64,000 nt of DNA, from assembly GCF_002901825.1 (NCBI RefSeq), contig NZ_PPQD01000017.1, forward strand, positions 310,001 to 374,000. The letters run 5' to 3'. The DNA comes from Mammaliicoccus sciuri. GTDB lineage: Bacteria > Bacillota > Bacilli > Staphylococcales > Staphylococcaceae. The position numbers were made by a program, and so were the translations under genes. The notes beneath the pieces are model-generated. The model saw nothing but the letters and a program-made list of their open reading frames with translations. It was not told the origin of the DNA and made no database searches. Shown here piece after piece: positions 50,975 to 57,387 of this stretch; within the stretch, counting starts at the first letter, position 1, and each line of letters begins with the position of its first letter.

Positions 50975-51442
50975 TTATTTATATGGGTGATTTTTAATAT
51001 ATTCTTGAGCCTTTCCTTGGTTACCACTTGCAGCAGTTATTGCTTCATATTGTTCAACAATCTTGTAATCAAAGTCTTTACCCAGACCATTTGCAATGTT
51101 TGTACGTGCAGTTTGTATAGTGCCATCATATTCTTTTTGTTCTCTACTTCCCTCAGGTAATGCATCTCTATTTAGTGTCATAAGTCTGAATGCATAATTT
51201 TTATCAGATAAGTGAGGTAAGTATTCGGGATTTTCTTCTGACACTTCGTTGTTATCCTCTGCTATCTGTTCACTATTCATACTAGTATCGTTTTCAACAG
51301 TTTGATGTTGTTCATTAACACTGGTTGATACATCATCCTTTTTTGCTATTGTGTTCTCATACACCATAAACGCAGCAAAAGATAATCCTATCATCAAAAT
51401 AGCTATAACTAATAAAGACATTATAACTTTTAAAATGTTCAT
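50975..51442 (-). CDS. Membrane-anchored exported protein, 155 residues
   Basis: ATG 51,442 gives MNILKVIMSLLVIAILMIGLSFAAFMVYENTIA, one N-terminal membrane helix, then an acidic Ser/Asn/Glu spacer (~40-75) and a helical domain (YAFRLMTLNRDALPEGSREQKEYDGTIQTA ... GQGKAQEYIKNHP). Similar small surface proteins are encoded as staphylococcal prophage cargo. No lipobox, no LPXTG. Function unknown. Confidence 0.65.
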   Translation of the reverse strand: MNILKVIMSLLVIAILMIGLSFAAFMVYENTIAKKDDVSTSVNEQHQTVENDTSMNSEQIAEDNNEVSEENPEYLPHLSDKNYAFRLMTLNRDALPEGSREQKEYDGTIQTARTNIANGLGKDFDYKIVEQYEAITAASGNQGKAQEYIKNHPYK

Positions 51443-51485
51443 TCTACCATTCCCTTCATTTTTTCGAACTTCCATTATTACAATA

Positions 51486-51896
51486 TTACTCTATCTCCAC
51501 AATGCAATCCATACTCAATTGCACTTTCTCACCATTCTCCAACACTTCTAACTTATTTCTTTCACTATCAAACTTATTAATCTCACACTCAATCGTTTTA
51601 TAATATCCATCTTCCCAATACTTAATTGTTGCTGGTGGATCATAAAATAATTTTTGCGCTAAGACATCGTTCAAATCACGCAACGCTAATTCATCAAACA
51701 CAGGCTTATCAACTTTGTTTTGGTCTTCGATAAAACCGTTAATCGTTTCATATTGTTGTGGCATTGTTGCAAATGGCGCCCACTTAATCATCTTGCGACC
51801 TTCTGGGATATTACTATTCAAATACTTTTTAGGTATTTTTCTATAGTCCGTTTCATACTTATATGGTTCAGGCATACCCGGGTTAATGATTTTCAA
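51486..51896 (-). CDS. YolD-like family protein
   Basis: 136 residues from TTG 51,896 (GAGGTGTT upstream). KIINPGMPEPYKYETDYRKIPKKYL, RKMIKWAPFATMPQQYETINGFIEDQNKVDKP, and a small beta-barrel-like C-terminal half (TIKYWEDGYYKTIECEINKFD) are YolD features. YolD proteins are often next to Y-family polymerases and are SOS-linked; here no polymerase is present. The promoter holds a LexA-type box. Confidence 0.82.
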   Translation of the reverse strand: MKIINPGMPEPYKYETDYRKIPKKYLNSNIPEGRKMIKWAPFATMPQQYETINGFIEDQNKVDKPVFDELALRDLNDVLAQKLFYDPPATIKYWEDGYYKTIECEINKFDSERNKLEVLENGEKVQLSMDCIVEIE

Positions 51897-51927
51897 TTTA
51901 AACACCTCACGTATAATTAGTAGTTTC

Positions 51928-51957
51928 ATTATACGAACAAATGTTCTGTTTTGTAAA
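51928..51957 (-). promoter_or_regulatory. yolD promoter with LexA (SOS) box
   Basis: On the minus strand -35 TTTACA (51,957-51,952), 18-bp spacer, -10 TATAAT (51,933-51,928). CGAACAAATGTTCT at 51,934-51,947 fills the spacer and matches the Gram-positive LexA consensus CGAACNNNNGTTCG at 9 of 10 fixed positions. Confidence 0.78.
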
Positions 51958-51987
51958 GAGTTTAAAAATTTATATCAAAATTAATCT

Positions 51988-52006
51988 ACGCCAACGACAC
52001 GCCAAC
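51988..52006. promoter_or_regulatory. Integrase arm-type sites (right pair)
   Basis: Two ACGCCAAC copies with an 11-bp period, 36 bp before the attR core, same orientation as the left pair. Confidence 0.6.
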
Positions 52007-52041
52007 AAACTATTGAGAACACTGATGTTATAGGCTTTAAG

Positions 52042-52084
52042 GAATCCCTCCCAGGACGTAAATTACCAATATCCCGTTGTATCT
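52042..52084. repeat. attR core (43-bp direct repeat, copy 2)
   Basis: Identical to 10,594-10,636. It contains a 17-base copy of the tRNA-Arg 3' end but no complete tRNA. Confidence 0.95.
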
Positions 52085-52119
52085 CGTTACTTGTAACGAA
52101 GATATGACGGGATTTTTTT
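52071..52119 (+). terminator. Original chromosomal tRNA terminator, now at attR
   Basis: ATCCCGT...ACGGGAT with inner TATCT/AGATA and CGTTAC/GTAACG pairing, then TTTTTTT. The left arm is att core. Confidence 0.8.
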
Positions 52120-52152
52120 GTATATGTAAATGGCTTGTTAAATAGCGTAACT

Positions 52153-52171
52153 ACGCCAACTGTACGCCAAC
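52153..52171. repeat. Arm-type repeat pair outside attR (relic)
   Basis: ACGCCAAC twice with an 11-bp period, 69 bp beyond the attR core, in the same layout as the phage arm next to attL. It is followed by TTATAAAAGTTGTATAAA, similar to the 3' end of int. It suggests the end of another, older element. Confidence 0.55.
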
Positions 52172-52234
52172 GTTATAAAAGTTGTATAAACTACTTAGGA
52201 TATCTTAATGTTGTTGAATATTTTCTGTAATTTT

Positions 52235-52672
52235 CTATTTGATATCTTTCTCTAAAATGATCGCTAAGTCATTATTATCTGGATAACAATTTCTTATTTG
52301 AAAGTCATTTTTGATATTTAAAATGAGCATGCTTTTCCATTTATTAAAAGATTTAGTTTGAATTTTTTCGTACCTTTTACTTTTTAATATGCTTACTTGT
52401 TTATCCATAAGCTTCTGTGCAATTCCATGATTTCGATTATTTTTTTCAACGCCACCTAACCAACTGTAAAAAGTAGAACGATCCATTTCATATCCAATTT
52501 TATATCCAACAATTGCTTTTTCTTTATAAGCTACTAAAATTATAATTTTATTTTTACTTAAGAATTTGTCGTTTAAATTTTCGTTTGTATCGAAGATTTC
52601 ATTGTGAATTTTAGATAGTTCTTTATTTTTCGACTCTGGTAATGTATTATAAAACTCTTTTATATGTATCAT
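52235..52672 (-). CDS. GNAT-family N-acetyltransferase
   Basis: 145 residues: IIILVAYKEKAIVGYKIGYE, then the acetyl-CoA loop region GGVEKNNRNHGIAQKLMDKQVSILKSK (R/Q-x-x-G-x-A form) and FNKWKSMLILNIKNDFQIRNCY. Substrate unknown. ATG 52,672 after AGGTGATAAC. First gene of the accessory region beyond attR. Confidence 0.8.
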   Translation of the reverse strand: MIHIKEFYNTLPESKNKELSKIHNEIFDTNENLNDKFLSKNKIIILVAYKEKAIVGYKIGYEMDRSTFYSWLGGVEKNNRNHGIAQKLMDKQVSILKSKRYEKIQTKSFNKWKSMLILNIKNDFQIRNCYPDNNDLAIILEKDIK

Positions 52673-52699
52673 TGTTATCACCTATATTTTTGAAATGAA

Positions 52700-53272
52700 T
52701 TATAGTCTGTATTCTTTTTTGTTTTGTAAACACCAATTTATAGCAAGCTTTTCATTCTTTTTTACAAATTCATTTTTTCCATTTACATATTGTTCTTTGT
52801 CTCCACAATACTTATTAATGAGCATCATTTTTAAATCCTCATATTCTTTAGCTACTTCTGGAAACTCAATTAAGAAGTCTCTAAAAGCGAGATGGCGAAT
52901 AATGTTTTTATCATCTTTACAATCATAAATATGAACATGGTAAAGTTTTCTATTAGTTTCTTTATCAAATTTAGTAAAGTATCTTCTATTAACTATTCCA
53001 TATTCGCCATGCACATCATAATCAAACTTTTCAAAATCATGATTATATTTATCCACATTGTCTATATTATTAACGATAGGCATAATATCTATAATTGGTT
53101 TTGCAGATATATGTGGAATTGATGTACTACCTATATGATGGATTGAATGTAATTCATCACCAAATATTCTTTTTATATTATTTGATTCTTCGGCAAAAAT
53201 ATTCACCCAATAAGAATTATATTTTTCGATATTAACCTTCTTTATCTTTATCAGTCCTTTTGAATATGTCAT
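52700..53272 (-). CDS. GrpB/UPF0157 family protein
   Basis: 190 residues with HIGSTSIPHISAKPIIDIMPIV near 45-65 and HVHIYDCKDDKNIIRHLAFRDFL, the hallmarks of the GrpB family (nucleotidyltransferase fold, function not established). Its first codons and leader lie within the direct repeat at 53,260-53,352, which also occurs in front of the GNAT gene at 56.8 kb. Confidence 0.82.
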   Translation of the reverse strand: MTYSKGLIKIKKVNIEKYNSYWVNIFAEESNNIKRIFGDELHSIHHIGSTSIPHISAKPIIDIMPIVNNIDNVDKYNHDFEKFDYDVHGEYGIVNRRYFTKFDKETNRKLYHVHIYDCKDDKNIIRHLAFRDFLIEFPEVAKEYEDLKMMLINKYCGDKEQYVNGKNEFVKKNEKLAINWCLQNKKEYRL

Positions 53273-53352
53273 AAATCCATAATATGCCTCATCATTCTAG
53301 ATAGTAGATTAAGTTTAACTTATTTGAGCTATTTAAAACAAATTATGTTTCT
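53260..53352. repeat. ~90-bp direct repeat, copy 1
   Basis: Matches 56,805-56,895 at roughly 88% by eye, including the 29-base exact block GATAGTAGATTAAGTTTAAC...TTTGAG. It covers the promoter, leader and first codons of the minus-strand gene to its left, as copy 2 does. Confidence 0.8.
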
Positions 53353-53950
53353 ATAAGTTTTAAATTGAGAGTGTAACAATCGTGAAAGTTAATGAAGAAA
53401 TCGAAACAATTTAAATCATAGGGGAGAACTCGATAGGTATATATCGTAAGCAATCACATTGTAAGTCGAGTATGCAAGAGCGTAGGATTGCTCTATTTAC
53501 ATTACATTTGTAAGTGTAGCATTAAGAATTGTATATAAATAATTATCTATTATATGTAATTAATTGGTGTAGAAATGACTATTTAACGTTTATAGAGCGT
53601 GTTTAAGATCCTTTAAATAGGTTTATGAATGCTTAAATGGTTAAACAATTCTTATAAGTATTAGAATGATTAAAAAGAATAGTCTAATGAATCAAAGCAA
53701 CTGCGGGTATATATTAATGTAGAACAATCAACGAAAATAAAATTTTTTAAGGGTACTTTTCTTAACACTAGTCATGAAAACAGTTGGAATTAATCGACTC
53801 ACTCTTAAATACGACCAAATTACTAAAACTAATCTTTTGAAGAATATAAGCTATTCAAAAATCTCTGTATGATACGATTGGTTCTTAATTATTTACCGAT
53901 TAGAAACTTTAAAGATGCACCATCTAACTAATGTGGGATGTTATTTATTT
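53353..53950. other. AT-rich gap without recognisable genes
   Basis: Stop-rich in all frames. Only short hairpins are visible (for example AGAGC...GCTCT near 53,488 and GATGCACCATC...GGGATG near 53,915). Probably decayed DNA from earlier insertions. Confidence 0.5.
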
Positions 53951-54023
53951 GCTATAATTTAATTAGGCGGAAGTGGTTAGAAGGTTATATGAGATGGCTG
54001 TTACAGACAGTCACCTTTTTTTA
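53951..54023 (+). ncRNA. Candidate small RNA upstream of the FtsW-like gene
   Basis: Extended -10 TGCTATAAT (53,950-53,958), a purine-rich ~35-base leader (GGCGGAAGTGGTTAGAAGG) and a terminator hairpin GGCTGT/ACAGTC followed by seven T. About 60 bases. No reading frame of note. Confidence 0.4.
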
Positions 54024-54198
54024 TTTAATCAAGTTAAACTGCTTTTATTTAATAGTTCATTATGAAAGAATCAATTTCATGAAATTCCTTAAATATTTTT
54101 TAATATTATTGTATTTATTTTTAGGTTTACCTAAAAATAGGTTGATAAAAATATAGAAAATAGTTAGAATGTTAATTATGAAATGAAAGGTGAGTATT

Positions 54199-55365
54199 AT
54201 GTGGAGAGTGAGAAAAAATGGAGATAAGGGAATCTTGTATACGTATTTCATACTCTCGATAATAGGGATTATTATGATTTATAGTGCCAGTATGATTTCT
54301 GCATACAATGGGGCATTAACAAATGGTATAAGCATTAGTGATAAACACTTTGTAATAAGACAAAGTTTATATTTTATGATAGGTAGCTTTATTGTAGTAT
54401 TGATGAGTAACTCTTTTAATATAGATATATTTAAAAAGAAAAATATACAGCAGTTAATCTTAATTGGTGTATTATTATTACTAATAGTCACATTGTTATT
54501 TGGAAGTGAAATAAATGGTTCTAAAAATTGGCTGAATTTAGGTATATTTAGTATTCAATCATCTGAATTATTAAAAATATCTTCTATTCTTTATTTGTCA
54601 TATATATTAGATCGCAGGTTAAAAAATGAAAGTAGTTATAATTTGAAATCACTAATCCCACCTTTATTACTATTAGGTTTAGGTATACTTTTAATATTAG
54701 TTCAGGGTGATTTAGGGGGAGCGCTTTTAAACGCTGGAATAATAGCATTTATGTTGCTTTATTCTGATATAAAAAATAAGATTAAATTACAAATACTAAC
54801 GATTACAGCTACACCCTTATTTATATACATATTGTACACATTAATTTTTGATACAAGTAATATTTATAGATTAAAAAGAATAAAAGTTTTAACAGCTCCT
54901 TTCAAATATGAAAATGGTGATGGGTATCAATTGTCGAATTCTCTATTAGCTATTGGAAATGGAGGAATATTTGGAAAAGGCTTAGGTAACGGTATTATGA
55001 AATTAGGATATTTACCGGAACCACATACAGATTTTATATTTGCGGTTATTGCTGAGGAACTAGGTTTGATAGGTGTCTTAATCATTATTTTAATGTATGG
55101 TTTTTTAACATTTAAAGCACTTATATATGCTAATAAAACAAATAATAATTTTTACAAAATGATATGCATAGGCATTTCGAGTTACATTATTCTTCAAGTC
55201 TTTATTAACTTAGCAGGTATATCTGGCCTAATTCCTTTAACTGGTGTTACATTGCCATTACTAAGTTATGGAGGATCATCGTTTTTGAGTATTAGTTTCG
55301 CTATAGGAATTTTACTTTCTTGTAGTAAAAATATAAAAAATGAAAAAAATAATAGTTATACATAA
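54199..55365 (+). CDS. Accessory FtsW/RodA/SpoVE-family (SEDS) protein
   Basis: 388 residues, about ten membrane helices. SEDS landmarks: IIMIYSAS near the start, GSKNWLNLGIFSIQSSELLKIS, LVQGDLGGALL, NSLLAIGNGGIFGKGLGNG, LPEPHTDFIFAVIAEELG and LTGVTLPLLSYGGSSFLS. SEDS proteins polymerise glycan strands together with a class B PBP. No PBP or division gene is nearby, and the gene lies in an accessory patch framed by direct repeats, so it is an extra copy. ATG 54,199 after AAAGGTGAG. Confidence 0.92.
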   Translation: MWRVRKNGDKGILYTYFILSIIGIIMIYSASMISAYNGALTNGISISDKHFVIRQSLYFMIGSFIVVLMSNSFNIDIFKKKNIQQLILIGVLLLLIVTLLFGSEINGSKNWLNLGIFSIQSSELLKISSILYLSYILDRRLKNESSYNLKSLIPPLLLLGLGILLILVQGDLGGALLNAGIIAFMLLYSDIKNKIKLQILTITATPLFIYILYTLIFDTSNIYRLKRIKVLTAPFKYENGDGYQLSNSLLAIGNGGIFGKGLGNGIMKLGYLPEPHTDFIFAVIAEELGLIGVLIIILMYGFLTFKALIYANKTNNNFYKMICIGISSYIILQVFINLAGISGLIPLTGVTLPLLSYGGSSFLSISFAIGILLSCSKNIKNEKNNSYT

Positions 55366-55462
55366 TTGGCAAGTTTTTATTTATTACATATAATACATAT
55401 AAAGCGCAGTATTACTCGTTCTATCACACCTCTCATTAGTGGGGGATTTATGTGCGTATTTT

Positions 55463-55576
55463 ATGGTGGAAATTTCTAAAGATGCTAAAAGCACAAAGAG
55501 ATGGTTAATTGGTACTTCATTAACATGTTGATCACTTTTTATAGGCTTAGTAGGTAGAATTTTTGGTCTATATTAA
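55463..55576 (+). pseudogene. Remnant of a ~37-residue membrane peptide (in-frame TGA)
   Basis: ATG 55,463 reads MVEISKDAKSTKRWLIGTSLTC, then TGA (55,529-55,531), then SLFIGLVGRIFGLY to TAA in the same frame. Together it looks like a short basic membrane peptide with one nonsense change (TGG to TGA would restore Trp). No strong ribosome site. A CCTCTC/GTGGGGG hairpin precedes it and a terminator follows. Confidence 0.35.
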
Positions 55577-55582
55577 TCAATA

Positions 55583-55612
55583 AACCCACTAATTAAAGTG
55601 GGTTATTTTTAT
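55583..55612 (+). terminator. Terminator
   Basis: AACCCACT/AGTGGGTT, AATTAA loop, then ATTTTTAT. Confidence 0.75.
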
Positions 55613-55626
55613 CAATATTTAAAAGG

Positions 55627-56261
55627 ATTATAAAATTTTATCACTTTCATTTATATTTGAAACACTAAAAGCTTCTTCTTTAGTGTTAAATCTTGCTAAT
55701 TCTTTAACTTTTTTGTTTTCTACTATTAGTAGAGTATAGACGTTTTGTTGACCTTTAATCGTATTGTCTGGATTCATCCATGTACCATGTTGACCCATTA
55801 TGATTTTGTCATCCTTTAAATATCTTTCGAAAGTCGCTAATTGTAAATTAGCTCTTTCAAGCCAATTTTTTATATCATCAAGTTTTAATATATTTTCCCC
55901 TTTAGGTCCTTGAACTTTTAATTCTTCAGAAGTTACTTTTTTTTAAAGCTTCTATATTTTTATCATTTGAAAATTGCACCCATTGTTCTGCTATTTCTAC
56001 AGTTCCCCATTCTCTATTCATTGAAAGACTCTCCTCATTTTTTATTTGTTTGTTCTTAATTAAAAGATATTCAAGTGAAACATCAAAAATCTTAGATAAT
56101 TGAGTCAAATTATCTATATCTGGGTAACCTTGATTTAATTCCCATTTTGAAATACTTTGTCTTGAGACATGGAGTGTTTCAGCTAATTGATCTTGGCTCC
56201 AGTTTTTACTTTTTCTTAAATTTTTTATTATTTGACCTGTATCGATGTTGACCACCTCCAT
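55627..56261 (-). pseudogene. XRE-family regulator with frameshift at an A8 run
   Basis: The first frame (56,261 to 55,926) encodes an XRE helix-turn-helix (NWSQDQLAETLHVSRQSISKWELNQGYPDIDNL) and ends at IEALKKSNF. Removing one A from the eight-A run at 55,937-55,944 continues the frame without a stop for about 100 codons (KVTSEELKVQGPKGENILKLDD ... FERYLKDDKIIMGQHGTWMNPDNTIKGQQNVYTLLIVENKK) to 55,627. So the original protein was ~210 residues with a C-terminal domain. It is either inactivated, or switched by homopolymer slippage. Confidence 0.7.
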
Positions 56262-56386
56262 ACTTTTAATTTTAAAACGCTAAATATTAAAAATCACGCA
56301 GTTATTAGTTGCGTTTTTAAATGAGTAACAGTGATGATTATGGAATAGAGATTGGAAATAGTTGAGGAGGATTAATTTTATATTAA

Positions 56387-56825
56387 TCAAAATTCAAGTT
56401 CCATCATATAACCTTCATTTGTTACTTTGAAATTATTTTTAGTATAAAAATTGGCTGCTAATTCTCCGCCCGTTATTAGGAACATATTATTTATGTTCTC
56501 ATTTTTTAATTCATCTTTGACAAAGTTCATTAATTGTTTACCTATACCGGACCCTTGTAGGTTGGGAATGACATTAAATTCATCGATACAGAATTGATTA
56601 AAACCATTAAAATAATAGTCTATACGACCTAAACACATTGCTATAATTTTATTTTCATCTTCGATAACAAATCCTCTAGAATTAAATCCACTCATTGTAG
56701 CTTCAATTCTGAGTTTAGCTTCTTGTTCAGTCCATTTATTAAACCAAGGCGATCCAGCATAGGCTGCAACTAAATTGTTTGCGCATTGTTTTATAATCTT
56801 CAACTTGAATATGTCTTAAATTCAT
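56387..56825 (-). pseudogene. GNAT acetyltransferase with a 5' frameshift
   Basis: The frame from ATG 56,803 gives a GNAT core (GFVIEDENKIIAMCLGRIDYYF ... VIPNLQGSGIGKQLMNFVKDELKNENI ... AANFYTKNNFKVTNEGY) of 138 residues. An upstream ATG at 56,825 with a good GAGGTGG site encodes MNLRHIQVEDYK, a typical GNAT N-terminus, but is out of phase by one; deleting one A at the AAAA of TATAAAACAA would give MNLRHIQVEDYKQCANNLVAAY. So the natural start appears cut off. The shorter product may still be made. Confidence 0.6.
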
Positions 56826-56895
56826 AATATGCCACCTCATTCTTGATAGTAGATTAAGTTTAACTTATTTGAGCAATTTATAACAAATTATGTTC
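56805..56895. repeat. ~90-bp direct repeat, copy 2
   Basis: See copy 1 at 53,260. Here the repeat spans the start region and promoter of the GNAT gene. The two copies bracket 3.5 kb with the FtsW-like gene, the small RNA candidate and the XRE and GNAT genes. Confidence 0.8.
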
Positions 56896-56981
56896 TAATT
56901 ATTTTTAATAATCCACTAAAAAAACAATTGATATTAATTGATATTTTTGGTATATTCTGTAAATGGAATGGAGGGTTGCTT

Positions 56982-57218
56982 ATGACATATATAAATTTTT
57001 GGAAGCAAACATTCGATTACAAAAATAAATCAAGTTTTCGTGATCTGTTAGTATGCATGTTTGTAAATATTATCATTTTAGTGCTTATTATGGCGCTTGG
57101 TGTGATTGTGCCTATTACATGGGAGAATAGTATTGTTAATTTATATTATATTGTTCTTGTTTTAATGATTTTTCCTATGATTGCACTGATTGTTAGAGTA
57201 ATTAAAAATTATAAATAA
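56982..57218 (+). CDS. Short DUF805-like membrane protein
   Basis: 78 residues. MTYINFWKQTFDYKNKSSFRDLLVCMFVN, two or three helices, and MIALIVRVIKNYK at the end. DUF805 proteins start this way and reach ALxVRRLHD before about 40 more residues; this one stops at that point, so it is truncated or a short variant. ATG 56,982 after GGAGG. Confidence 0.6.
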   Translation: MTYINFWKQTFDYKNKSSFRDLLVCMFVNIIILVLIMALGVIVPITWENSIVNLYYIVLVLMIFPMIALIVRVIKNYK

Positions 57219-57232
57219 ATAGTATGAAATGT

Positions 57233-57268
57233 GAACGAAATGATGAATCTCATCATTTCGTTCTTTTT
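57233..57268 (+). terminator. Terminator after the DUF805-like gene
   Basis: A perfect 14-bp stem (57,233-57,246 with 57,250-57,263), 3-base loop, TTTTTG. Confidence 0.88.
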
Positions 57269-57319
57269 GTTTATATGAACAAAATAGAAAGTGAAATCAA
57301 ACAATATAGAACAAAAACG

Positions 57320-57350
57320 CTAGACTATCATAAGATAAAAGTCTACAATT
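57320..57350 (+). promoter_or_regulatory. Possible operator/promoter of the GH101 gene
   Basis: TAGACT and AGTCTA form an inverted repeat about 13 bases apart in the 170-bp gap before the gene; TACAAT follows at 57,345. It could be an operator; weak evidence. Confidence 0.3.
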
Positions 57351-57387
57351 AATGTAAGTTTTCAAATTTTAATAAGGGGTGTTTAAT

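Noticed and set aside
47875-51929. Known staphylococcal phage virulence genes (PVL, staphylokinase, SCIN, CHIPS, enterotoxins)
   Set aside because: None of the cargo proteins resembles them.
53938-54156. 72-codon reading frame
   Set aside because: It overlaps the extended -10 and terminator of a small RNA candidate, has no ribosome site and a low-complexity Leu/Phe/Tyr composition typical of AT-rich noise.
53260-56895. Transposon or insertion sequence between the 90-bp repeats
   Set aside because: No transposase gene and the repeats are direct, imperfect and contain gene starts and promoters, so they look like duplicated 5' regions rather than element ends.
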